Source: Actinoplanes sp. TBRC 11911 | GTDB taxonomy: Bacteria > Actinomycetota > Actinomycetes > Mycobacteriales > Micromonosporaceae | Direction: 5' to 3' | Assembly (NCBI RefSeq): GCF_012933445.1 | Contig: NZ_JABBNC010000002.1 | Location: 372,001 to 436,000 of the forward strand | Length of the DNA: 64,000 nt | In this document: piece after piece, positions 36,285 through 43,861 of the stretch | How positions within the stretch are numbered: the stretch's first letter is position 1 | Layout of the letters: each line of letters opens with the position of its first letter | Translations under genes and position numbers: made by a program | Notes under the pieces: model-generated | The model's input: only the letters and a program-made list of their open reading frames with translations | What the model was told of the DNA's origin: nothing | Databases searched by the model: none

Positions 36285-37268
36285 CTATCGGACGTCGCCG
36301 GCGCTCTCCAACTCCCGGGTGGAGGGGACCCGGGCGCTGCGGCCGGCGACGGCCCGCGGATTCACCGCGAGCAGCGCGCCCATCAACATGATCAAAGAAC
36401 CGATGATCTGCCACGCCGTGAACGACTCGCCGAGGAACAGCACGGAGCAAGCGATGCCGAACACTGGCACGGCGAACATCATGACGGTGGCCGTCGAGGG
36501 ACTCACCTTTGACAAGCCCCGATAGAAGAGGAGGTACGCGACGGCGGTCGGACCGATGGCCAGATAGATCACGTTGGCCAGGACGGTGCCACTCAGCGCA
36601 CCCCAGTCGGTGTCCGAGACGGCCGGGACCGCGAAGATCAACAGGAACAACGCGCCGATCGTGGTGGCTACCGTGGTGGCGCGCAGCGGGTCCATGCCGA
36701 CGAGCACCCGCTTGGAGGCGATGCTGTACGCCGCCCATGCCACCGCGCCGAGCAGGAACAGCAGCTCACCAGCGATCCGGGAACTGCCGAGCCCGCCGAC
36801 TTCGTCGATGCCGAGAAAGAAGACCAGGGCGCCGAGCAGGCCGAGCACCAGGCCCACGGCCCGGGACCGCGTCGTGCGCTCGGCCCGCGTGACCATCAGT
36901 GCTCCCGTCGTTAGCACCGGGCTCAGCACGGGCACGATGATGCTGCCATCGATCGACGGCGCCTTCGTCAGACCCCAGAAGAAGAACATGTTGTATGCGA
37001 ACACGCCCAGCAGGCCGACGAGGCCGCACCGGACGACCTGCCGCCAGGACAGCCGCGGCGCGTCCGGACGACGCCGGCTCATGGCAGCGGCGATCACCAA
37101 CAGGATGAGTGCGCCGCCACCGAAGCGCAGTACGGCAGCCACCTGGTGCGGAACCTGCTCCACGACCACCTTGGAGCTGGCGAAGGCGCTTCCGAAGAAG
37201 GCCATGGTCCCCAGCAGCGACAGGTAGGCGTCGACCGGCACGGGTGAGCGGCCGGAGTGGTTGTCCAT
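36285..37268 (-). CDS. EamA/DMT-family transporter
   Basis: 327 residues with ten membrane segments in two EamA repeats (for example AVLRFGGGALILLVIAAAM and AIGPTAVAYLLFYRGLSKVSP). ATG 37268 was chosen since the first helix starts soon after (VDAYLSLLGTMAFFGSAFASSK). DMT carriers export amino acids and metabolites. It is downstream of and probably co-transcribed with the DUF2000 gene, and divergent with it from an AraC regulator that may control both. Confidence 0.87.
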   Translation of the reverse strand: MDNHSGRSPVPVDAYLSLLGTMAFFGSAFASSKVVVEQVPHQVAAVLRFGGGALILLVIAAAMSRRRPDAPRLSWRQVVRCGLVGLLGVFAYNMFFFWGLTKAPSIDGSIIVPVLSPVLTTGALMVTRAERTTRSRAVGLVLGLLGALVFFLGIDEVGGLGSSRIAGELLFLLGAVAWAAYSIASKRVLVGMDPLRATTVATTIGALFLLIFAVPAVSDTDWGALSGTVLANVIYLAIGPTAVAYLLFYRGLSKVSPSTATVMMFAVPVFGIACSVLFLGESFTAWQIIGSLIMLMGALLAVNPRAVAGRSARVPSTRELESAGDVR

Positions 37269-37290
37269 GAGAGTCCGTTTCCCGAGCGAG

Positions 37291-37722
37291 TCAATGATGC
37301 ATGCCGGCGCCCTTGAGCACCTTGTCCACGGCGTTCTTCGGGCCGTAGATCGCCATGCCCACCAGGTCCAGATTCCCGGTCGTGACGGCACGCACCGCCG
37401 CGCGGTTGTCGCGGTCGTTGTTGGTGGCGAACAGGTCCGACGTGAAGACGGACACCGGCAGCTCACGGCTGAGGGCGCGGCCGTGCGCCGCGAGGAGCAT
37501 CTCCTTGCCACCCTCGAAGATCAGCACAGGCTGCCGGAACATCGGCAGGTACCGCATGTCGTCCGCGTCCTCGTAAGGCTCGCCGATCACCTCCGGCACC
37601 TTGGTGCCGATGCCGCTTACCAGGAACGCCGTGATGTTGAGGCGCTGCCAGGTGAGCAGGTCATCGCGCAACAGGACTGCGATTTTGGTGTCGAACCGGA
37701 CAGGTGCGTCGTCGGATGGCAT
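37291..37722 (-). CDS. DUF2000 family protein
   Basis: 143 residues from ATG 37722. The features KIAVLLRDDLLTWQRLNITAFLVSGI, PMFRQPVLIFEGG and VSVFTSDLFATNNDRDNRAAV match the DUF2000 family (a small alpha/beta fold related to peptidyl-tRNA hydrolase 2). The function is unknown. It commonly sits beside AraC regulators and EamA transporters, exactly the neighbours here, which suggests an accessory module that may be separate from the biosynthetic cluster. Confidence 0.8.
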   Translation of the reverse strand: MPSDDAPVRFDTKIAVLLRDDLLTWQRLNITAFLVSGIGTKVPEVIGEPYEDADDMRYLPMFRQPVLIFEGGKEMLLAAHGRALSRELPVSVFTSDLFATNNDRDNRAAVRAVTTGNLDLVGMAIYGPKNAVDKVLKGAGMHH

Positions 37723-37771
37723 GCATCGATGATCGGTCAGCCGGCCACCAGCCGTCTTGTACGATTTTGAC

Positions 37772-38587
37772 GTGGCAGGTGTTCCGGGAGCCGAGATCTC
37801 GGCTTGGCAGCCGCGGCTGGACGGCGTGCTCGAGGTGTTGCACGCCCGCTTCACCAACCACGCCTACCCGATGCATGCGCACGACTCCTGGACTCTGCTC
37901 ATCATCGACGACGGCGCCGTGAAGTACGACCTCGATCGACACGAGCGCGGCGCTTTCGGTGACCTGGTCACCCTGCTACCACCGTTTGTGCCGCACAACG
38001 GCGCCGCGGCCACCCCACTCGGCTTCCGCAAACGGGTGCTCTACCTGACGCCCGACCGCCTGCCGTCCCGCCTGGTCGGCGCCTCGGTGGACGATTCCGG
38101 ATTCGCCGACCCGGCCTTGCGTCACCGCGTCTCCCGCCTGCACCGCCTCATCCGCGAGCCTGGCGAGGATCTCGAGGCCGAGAGTCACCTGGCCGACGTG
38201 ATCGAGCGGCTCCGGGCACGGTTCGGCTTCCCCGCTCTGCCCGACCGCCTCGATCGCACGCCCGCGTACCTGCTGCGCGACCTGCTCGAGGAGCACGTCG
38301 TCCCGGGCATCTCCCTGAAGCAGGCGTCCGCCTCGCTGCATTTCAACCCGGCATATCTGGTGCGCTCGTTCAGCCGCGAGTTCGGCATGTCGCCGCACCA
38401 GTACCTGATCTCGCGCCGGGTTGATCTGGCCCGCCGGCTCATCCTGGCCGGCGATCCACTGTGGTCGGTGGCCGCCGGAAGCGGCTTCTACGACCAGCCG
38501 CACCTCGACCGGCACTTCAAACGGATCCTCGGCGTCAGCCCGACCGGCTTCGCCGGGCGCAAGGTAGCGACGTCGAGGAGCGGCTGA
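37772..38587 (+). CDS. AraC-family transcriptional regulator
   Basis: 271 residues from GTG 37772 (TTG 37757 is possible). The N-terminal cupin-like sensing domain contains FTNHAYPMHAHDSWTLLIIDDG. Two C-terminal helix-turn-helix motifs follow: SLKQASASLHFNPAYLVRSFSREFGMSPHQYLISRRVDLAR and WSVAAGSGFYDQPHLDRHFKRILGVSPTGF. Divergent from DUF2000/EamA (about 50 bases apart), so a shared control region is likely. It may also influence the downstream plus-strand biosynthetic genes. Confidence 0.9.
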   Translation: MAGVPGAEISAWQPRLDGVLEVLHARFTNHAYPMHAHDSWTLLIIDDGAVKYDLDRHERGAFGDLVTLLPPFVPHNGAAATPLGFRKRVLYLTPDRLPSRLVGASVDDSGFADPALRHRVSRLHRLIREPGEDLEAESHLADVIERLRARFGFPALPDRLDRTPAYLLRDLLEEHVVPGISLKQASASLHFNPAYLVRSFSREFGMSPHQYLISRRVDLARRLILAGDPLWSVAAGSGFYDQPHLDRHFKRILGVSPTGFAGRKVATSRSG

Positions 38588-38665
38588 GGACCGCCCGAGG
38601 ACGTCCCTTTCTACGTTCGCGTCGCTGGTTGATCAAAGCGGCGCAACGTGAGGAAGTGAGACCGG

Positions 38666-39616
38666 ATGACTGCGACTGACTACCCGACGCCGGCGGCTAA
38701 CATCTCCGCCAACGCGGTGGTCCCGGACGATATCAAGGCGGACATCGAGAACTTCGCCAAGGACGGATTCACCGGCCCGATCAAGCTGTACGAGCCCGAC
38801 GAGGCGGCGGCGCTGATCCGTGAGATCCGGATCAACAACCACGACACCAGTAAGGCGCTCTACCGCAACAGCGTGAACTACGACCGGCACTTCGACATTC
38901 CGGAGCTGAGCCGGCACGTCGCGCATCCCACGATCATCAAGTATTTGAAGGCGATCCTCGGGCCGGACATCCTGTGCTGGCGTACCGAGTGGTTCCCGAA
39001 GTTCCCGGGCGCCAAGGCCACCGAGTGGCACCAGGTCCGCGACTACAGCTACGCGAACGGCAAACCACAGCTGCTGCCGACCGAGTCGCAGTGGAACGCG
39101 TACATCGACATCACCGTATGGACGACATTCACGCCGGCCACCAAGGACACCGCCTGCATGAAGTTCGTCAAGGGTTCTCAGCGCGACTGGATCTTCGACG
39201 AGCGCAAGGCCACCGACCAGGGCCGCAACGACTACAACGTCGAGCAGGCGAACACCGGCTTCTTCGGGTACGACTTCTCCGACTTCGCGGTCGACAAGAA
39301 CTGGGAGCCGAATCCGGAGGACGTCGTCGAGGTGGAGATGAAGCCGGGCGAGGCGGTCATCTTCACGGCCTCCTGCGTGCACGGGTCGACGCCGAACAAC
39401 ACCGAGCGCGAGACCCGCTTCGCCATCGCCGGCCGGTACGTACCGACCCACGTGCGGGTGTACCCGGACCAGGACTCGTTCACCGCGCACGGCGCGACCT
39501 TCGACCTCGCCGAGTACGGCAGCGTCCTGGTAGCCGGCGAGAACCGCTACGACCACCACCGAATTCGCGCGGCCAACAACCACGACGTGCCGTTCGCCTG
39601 GCCGGCCAAGGGCTGA
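38666..39616 (+). CDS. SyrB2-like non-haem Fe(II)/2-oxoglutarate enzyme, probable carrier-linked amino acid halogenase, HxV variant
   Basis: 316 residues. It aligns throughout with SyrB2/CytC3-type halogenases: NYDRHFD, ILGPDILCWRTEWFPKFPG, TEWHQ, GFFGYDF, and GRYVPTHVRVYPDQD. His122 and His239 (CVHGSTP) are the iron ligands. The position taken by Ala in SyrB2 (HQA) and by Asp/Glu in hydroxylases is Val124 (HQV), so there is no carboxylate ligand. That favours halide binding, but the bulky Val is unusual. The next gene is a free carrier protein, as these enzymes require. Activity (chlorination or other) is unproven. Confidence 0.85.
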   Translation: MTATDYPTPAANISANAVVPDDIKADIENFAKDGFTGPIKLYEPDEAAALIREIRINNHDTSKALYRNSVNYDRHFDIPELSRHVAHPTIIKYLKAILGPDILCWRTEWFPKFPGAKATEWHQVRDYSYANGKPQLLPTESQWNAYIDITVWTTFTPATKDTACMKFVKGSQRDWIFDERKATDQGRNDYNVEQANTGFFGYDFSDFAVDKNWEPNPEDVVEVEMKPGEAVIFTASCVHGSTPNNTERETRFAIAGRYVPTHVRVYPDQDSFTAHGATFDLAEYGSVLVAGENRYDHHRIRAANNHDVPFAWPAKG

Positions 39617-39644
39617 CCAGGATCCACGCAGAAAGGACACCGAC

Positions 39645-39887
39645 GTGACACAGGACAAGGTCTACGAGATCTGGCGCCGAGAGCTCAAGCTCGGCAGCTT
39701 CTCGATGGACGACGACTTTTTCATGCTGGGCGGCCACTCGCTGATCATGACGAGAATCCAGCATGAGATCGGCACCGAGATCGGCGTCGAGGTGCCGATG
39801 GACGAGCTGTTCCGCAAGTCGACGGTCGCCTCCATCTCGGCCTACATCGACTCGCTCGCTGCCGCTCCGCAAGGTAGCGCGGCCTGA
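39645..39887 (+). CDS. Free-standing peptidyl carrier protein
   Basis: 80 residues; GTG 39645 with AAAGGA upstream. The phosphopantetheine site is Ser32 in DDDFFMLGGHSL, the canonical carrier motif. It should be loaded by the adenylation protein at 30606-32174 and present the aminoacyl thioester to the SyrB2-like enzyme encoded just before it. No 4'-phosphopantetheinyl transferase is encoded in the window. Confidence 0.93.
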   Translation: MTQDKVYEIWRRELKLGSFSMDDDFFMLGGHSLIMTRIQHEIGTEIGVEVPMDELFRKSTVASISAYIDSLAAAPQGSAA

Positions 39888-39949
39888 TCGCCGGTCCCGG
39901 TGCCGCACCGTCGGGCGCGGCACCGGGTGACCTCGACGAGGAAGGTTCC

Positions 39950-41227
39950 ATGCTCCTATCGACCTTCGGCCGCCGCCTGAGCGGCCGTTCCGGCATCCGC
40001 GCCATCATGGACGACATCGCGGACGTGGCCGCCGACCCGTCCGCCACCGGCCGCTGGGTCAATCTGAGTCCCGGCAACCCGTCGGCGATCCCGGACGCGG
40101 TCGAGGCCTGGCAGCGGCTCACCGCCGACGCGGTCTCGGCCGACTTCACCGCGACCAGCTGTTGCTATGGCCCATCTCGCGGCTACGGCCCGCTGGTCGA
40201 CGCGATCGTCGAATACTTCAACGACCGGTACGACTGGGGCATCACGGCCGAGAACGTGGTTGTCGGCCCCGGCAGCCAGCTGCTCTGCTTCGCGGCCGCC
40301 TGCTTGTTCACTGGCCCGGGTCCCACCGGCTTCCGCCGTCTCGTGCTGCCCGCGCAGCCCGACTACGCCGGCTACCAGGGGCTCACCCTCGACGCCGACG
40401 GACTGACCGGCATACCGGCCCGGATCGTGCGCACCGGCGAGCATCTGTTCCGGTACGCCGTCGACCTCGACGCCGTCCGCCGCACACCCGACATCGGCAT
40501 GTTGCTCGTGTCCAGCCCCGGCAACCCGACCGGCCGTGCGCTTGAGCGGGACGAGTTGGACGGGCTGGTGGCGATCGCCGCGGACCGCGACATTCCGCTG
40601 CTTGTCGACAACGCGTACGGGCAGCCGTTCCCCCTCGTGGTCGAGACGCCGGTCGCGCCCGTACGGCACCCGTCGGTGCTCAACAGCTTCACCTTCTCCA
40701 AGGCCGGCTTGCCCGGCGACCGGCTGGGCTTCCTGATCGGCGAACCCGAGCTGATCTTCCCGATCGTCTCGTACCTCGCCAACACCGCACTGCATGCACC
40801 CCAGCTGGTGCAGTCGGTGACCGCCCGTGCGCTCCGGTCACGGGAGATCGACACGCTGGTCGAGAAGACGATCTCCCCGTACTACCGCGCCAAACGCCAG
40901 TTCGCCGAGCGCGCGTTGAGCGACGCCCTGCCCTCTGACATGAGCTGGCGGCTGCACGAGAGCAGTGGCGGAATGTTCTGCTGGCTGTGGATGGACCACG
41001 ACTGGTTCGACGACCACGAGGCGTACGAGGCGCTGAAGCGCCTGCGCGTCTTCGTCGTGCCCGGCCACCACTTTTTCGTGGCACCGCGCGGCGGGTTTCC
41101 CGCGGGCGACCACGGCACGCGCTGCCTGCGACTCAGCCTGAGCCCTGACGAGGACACCATCGCCGAGGGCATCGCCCGGCTCGCCGAGGTGCTGCGCGAG
41201 CAGCGCGCCAACGGAGACCGGTCGTGA
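39950..41227 (+). CDS. Class I/II aminotransferase, AvtA (valine-pyruvate) type
   Basis: 425 residues; ATG with GAGGAAGG upstream. Family features are WVNLSPGNPSAIPDAV, YGPSRGYGPL, SSPGNPTG, DNAYGQPF and the PLP Lys251 in NSFTFSKAGLPGDRLG. AvtA-like enzymes aminate branched 2-oxo acids with alanine or a similar donor. Together with the LeuA homologue it could produce the branched or extended amino acid substrate of the pathway. It overlaps the thioesterase gene by 4 bases. Confidence 0.88.
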   Translation: MLLSTFGRRLSGRSGIRAIMDDIADVAADPSATGRWVNLSPGNPSAIPDAVEAWQRLTADAVSADFTATSCCYGPSRGYGPLVDAIVEYFNDRYDWGITAENVVVGPGSQLLCFAAACLFTGPGPTGFRRLVLPAQPDYAGYQGLTLDADGLTGIPARIVRTGEHLFRYAVDLDAVRRTPDIGMLLVSSPGNPTGRALERDELDGLVAIAADRDIPLLVDNAYGQPFPLVVETPVAPVRHPSVLNSFTFSKAGLPGDRLGFLIGEPELIFPIVSYLANTALHAPQLVQSVTARALRSREIDTLVEKTISPYYRAKRQFAERALSDALPSDMSWRLHESSGGMFCWLWMDHDWFDDHEAYEALKRLRVFVVPGHHFFVAPRGGFPAGDHGTRCLRLSLSPDEDTIAEGIARLAEVLREQRANGDRS

Positions 41228-41979
41228 GCCGATGGCTGCGACGCCACGCCGTCGCCGGGAACTCGGTCCGGCGCCTCGTGTGTTTTCCGCACGCCGGCGG
41301 CACCGCTGGGGCATACGCGCCTTGGACGCGCCGGCTGCCCGCGGGCACCGAGCTGGTCGCCGTGCAGTACCCGGGCCGCCAGGACCGCATGCTCGAACCG
41401 TGCGTCGAGGACATGCGCGAGATGGCCGATCGGATCACCGCCGAGCTGACCGGTCTGCTCGACCTGCCGATGGCGATGTTCGGGCACAGCATGGGCTCCG
41501 CGATCGGCTACGAGGTGGCCCTGCGCCTGCAGCGCGACCATGACTTCACCGTGGCAGTCCTCTTCGTGTCCGGCCGCACCAGTCCGCACCGGATTCCCGG
41601 CGAGCCCCGCCACGGCTTCTCCGACACCGAGCTGGTCAACGCGATGAACGAGCTGGGCGGCCCCGACGTCGAGGTGTATCGCAACGCTCAGCTGCTGCCG
41701 CTGATCCTGCCACCGCTGCGCTCCGACCTGCGCCTGCTGGACGGGCATCGGCCGCGCATCATGGAACGGCTGGACACGCCGATCATCGCCTACGGTGGCG
41801 ACGCCGACTTCACCTGCCCGATCGACGACCTTTTCCACTGGGACGACGCCACCACCGCCGGCGTCCACGTGCAGGCCTACACGGGCGGCCACCACTTCCT
41901 CCGAACTGCTGAGACGAGGGTGTTGGTAACCCTGGGCCGGCAGCTGCTGGCCGCCACCCCATCGAAACAAACCTCATAG
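41224..41979 (+). CDS. Type II thioesterase
   Basis: 251 residues, alpha/beta hydrolase. The N-terminal block LVCFPHAGGTAGAYAPW and the nucleophile Ser89 in FGHSMG are typical of NRPS/PKS type II thioesterases. The Asp (YGGDADFTCP) and His (TGGHHFL) of the triad are present. GTG 41224 overlaps the aminotransferase stop. With only one free carrier protein in the cluster, it probably releases the finished amino acid, comparable with CytC4, rather than only editing. Confidence 0.9.
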   Translation: MSRWLRRHAVAGNSVRRLVCFPHAGGTAGAYAPWTRRLPAGTELVAVQYPGRQDRMLEPCVEDMREMADRITAELTGLLDLPMAMFGHSMGSAIGYEVALRLQRDHDFTVAVLFVSGRTSPHRIPGEPRHGFSDTELVNAMNELGGPDVEVYRNAQLLPLILPPLRSDLRLLDGHRPRIMERLDTPIIAYGGDADFTCPIDDLFHWDDATTAGVHVQAYTGGHHFLRTAETRVLVTLGRQLLAATPSKQTS

Positions 41980-41990
41980 GAGTCCTGATC

Positions 41991-42365
41991 ATGGCATGGC
42001 CCGATGTCCCGGTTAACTTCCAGGCCAAGCACGCGCTCTTCGACGATTATTGGAAACCTCGCACCGTCGCCGAAACCAACGGCTACGAGATCCGAGTAGC
42101 CAAGTTCAAAGGCGAGTTCGTCTGGCACCATCACGCCAACGGCGACGAGACCTTCGTCATCACCAGCGGTGTCCTTCAAATCGAGATGAAGGACCGCGAG
42201 ACCGTGACTCTCCACCCTGGCGACCTCTTCGTGGTCCCCGCCGGCTTGGAGCACCGCCCCGTCAGCCCCGGCGGCTGCGACGTGATCCTCCTCGAGCCCC
42301 CCAACACCCGGAACACCGGCAACCGTACCGACCACGACCTGACCACGGACAGCCCGCGCATCTGA
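41991..42365 (+). CDS. Small cupin protein
   Basis: 124 residues forming one cupin barrel with metal ligands visible in EFVWHHHANGDETFVI (motif 1: HHxHxxxxE-like) and GLEHRPVSP (motif 2 His). It closes the plus-strand gene set, 11 bases after the thioesterase. Cupins of this size include isomerases, dioxygenases and binding proteins; a role in tailoring or product binding is possible, not shown. Confidence 0.85.
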   Translation: MAWPDVPVNFQAKHALFDDYWKPRTVAETNGYEIRVAKFKGEFVWHHHANGDETFVITSGVLQIEMKDRETVTLHPGDLFVVPAGLEHRPVSPGGCDVILLEPPNTRNTGNRTDHDLTTDSPRI

Positions 42366-42904
42366 CATTTTCCGGCTTTTCAGGACGCGGATTCGGTTGG
42401 CCATGCCGCGGCGGGCCACCTCGGTGTCGTAGGCGACGAGCTCGAACGGCGTCACCCAGCAACGCTCCCGCACCCGATGTCGCAGCAACCCCCAGCGCCG
42501 CCAGCACCACCCGCGCTCGTTCGTCGTCATCGCCCCCAGGCGGCGCACCCAGCCCGTGATGGCTGGAGTTGCTCGGTGCTGCGAGGTCTTTGCTCGGACC
42601 ATGCCCGGATAGAGATTGAAAACGCGGTCCGTCACGACGACGGACCGCCTTGGAGAGTTGCGCCCACATATCGACCAACGACCACAACTCTCCAAGGTCT
42701 ACGAAACGCCGGGGAAACTGGCGGAACAAAAACGCGAGAGCGGAGAAAAGACGCTCCACTATGGACGGGTGTCTCACATTGCGGACGCGCCGCCACTATG
42801 TGGTCGCCGGTCCCGGACAGCGGACACGGATCCCACATTATGGCCTCGTAGGGCGGCGCCGGCAGCAAGTCGATCAGGGAAGAGACGTCTGACGCGAAGG
42901 ATCT
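42366..42904. other. Intergenic region at the right edge of the cluster
   Basis: 539 bases with no gene that I can support. It contains an inverted repeat at 42648-42697 and, at about 42770-42840, two loosely inverted sequences (TGTCTCACATTGCGGAC and GGATCCCACATTATGG) that resemble insertion-sequence ends without a transposase. On the minus strand near 42370-42530 there is a coding-like stretch too degraded to assign. Confidence 0.5.
42648..42697. repeat. 13-bp inverted repeat sharing its core with the element at 59261
   Basis: CCTTGGAGAGTTG (42648-42660) and CAACTCTCCAAGG (42685-42697) are perfect inverse copies separated by 24 bases. The same core CCTTGGAGAGTT forms the arms of a longer perfect inverted repeat at 59261-59317, 17 kb away. 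Confidence 0.8.
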
Positions 42905-43243
42905 CTAGACCCACAGCTCGTACTTGTTCAGCGTGTGAATGGCGTGAACGACGATGAAGACGGCCACCGCAAGGCACAAGAACATCGACGGGACAATGAA
43001 CCAGGGAACCAGTTGCTTAGAACTGCCGTCGGTGAAGTGGCAGACCGCACTAGGCAGGAAGAGGTGCTGGTCGACCCCGGTCACTTCATGCGCGTTGATG
43101 TCCTTGGCCCCACACCAGAAGTCCCACTCCAGCAGGTTGAAGTAGCTGTCGTCGAAAGTCCCCCAGCACCAGAACATGACGGAGCCGAACAGTGCCACCG
43201 TGGTCCTCAGGGCCGCCGAAACAACGACCTTCTTAGCGGTCAT
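42905..43243 (-). CDS. Small membrane protein of unknown function
   Basis: 112 residues from ATG 43243. Two hydrophobic helices, near the N-terminus (VVVSAALRTTVALFGSVMFWCWG) and C-terminus (WFIVPSMFLCLAVAVFIVVHAI), flank an extracytoplasmic loop rich in aromatic residues with Cys (FWCGAKD, AVCHFTDG). No family recognised. It sits between the cluster edge and the right repeat array, with unremarkable codon use. Confidence 0.6.
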   Translation of the reverse strand: MTAKKVVVSAALRTTVALFGSVMFWCWGTFDDSYFNLLEWDFWCGAKDINAHEVTGVDQHLFLPSAVCHFTDGSSKQLVPWFIVPSMFLCLAVAVFIVVHAIHTLNKYELWV

Positions 43244-43427
43244 GCCCCGAGCGCCGTCCGTGTCCCCCCGAATGTCAGAATCCGAGCACATCACGTCCAA
43301 ATCCGCGTGGAAACCCCACCCACCGAGTGCGACCGTAGACAAGAGACACACACAGCACGACCGCCCCGGGGCCCCGCCACCCTAGGGCACAACCACCACC
43401 AGCCGCGCTCCCGAACCCCACCAACCG

Positions 43428-43570
43428 CAACCAACAGCAGCAGAGCGCCATTGCACCGTGGGTGAGCGCAACCAGCAGCAGCAGAGCGCCCCCCGCACCG
43501 TGGGTGAGCGCAACCAACAGCAGCAGAGTGCCCCCCGCACCGTGGGTGAGCGCAACTGACAGCAGCAGCG
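43428..43570 (-). repeat. 42-bp tandem repeat array (about three units)
   Basis: The CACCGTGGGTGAGCGCAAC segment recurs from 43454, 43496 and 43538, exactly 42 bp apart. Each is followed by a CAGCAGCAG run and GCGCCCCCCG. Read on the minus strand it resembles the 40-bp array at 5481-5692 (GGTTGCGCTCACCCACGGTG against GGTTGCGGTTACCCCATGGT) but with different unit length, so the two arrays diverged or expanded independently. Confidence 0.88.
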
Positions 43571-43622
43571 CAACCACCGCAACGTGGGGTCTGGGGGCTC
43601 GGCCCCCAGGCAGAAATGCGAA

Positions 43623-43659
43623 GAGTCCCCTGTCCGCGCCTTCCGCGGACAGGGGACTC
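43623..43659 (-). terminator. Terminator of tRNA-fMet copy 2
   Basis: Counterpart of 5407-5443 on the minus strand. Here the stem is fully complementary (CCCCTGTCCGCG with CGCGGACAGGGG), whereas the left copy has a C opposite T at one position. Confidence 0.8.
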
Positions 43660-43668
43660 CCAGACTCG

Positions 43669-43742
43669 TAGCGGGGACAGGATTTGAACCTGCGACCTCT
43701 GGGTTATGAGCCCAGCGAGCTACCGAGCTGCTCCACCCCGCG
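43669..43742 (-). tRNA. Initiator tRNA-fMet (CAT), copy 2
   Basis: Identical over 74 nt to copy 1, including the C1/T72 mismatch, three G:C pairs at the anticodon stem base and the CAT anticodon. The upstream region differs from copy 1, so the two genes have different promoters. Confidence 0.97.
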
Positions 43743-43861
43743 TCGGTAGAGACAACAATACCGCGCGGGGTGGAGGGGCCGGCGACCGGGTCAGGTCACG
43801 GGTGTTGGGCTGCTGGGCCGCCGGGGCTGCGTTGCTCCCGGGGCCCGGGTTTCGCTGCTGG

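Larger units (their letters stand above)
43558..43742 (-). repeat. Right arm of the 185-bp inverted repeat containing tRNA-fMet
   Basis: Reverse complement of 5324-5508 with two mismatches (one in the terminator stem, one in the T-rich tract). The identity stops at the tRNA 5' end, while inward it runs into the tandem array. Confidence 0.92.

Noticed and set aside
42370..42535. Minus-strand coding-like stretch (WVTPFELVAYDTEVARRGMANR)
   Set aside because: No start signal, short, and no recognisable family; it could be a relic but cannot be supported.
42770..42840. Insertion sequence ends
   Set aside because: Two loosely inverted 16-17 base motifs, but no transposase, no target duplication and weak similarity.
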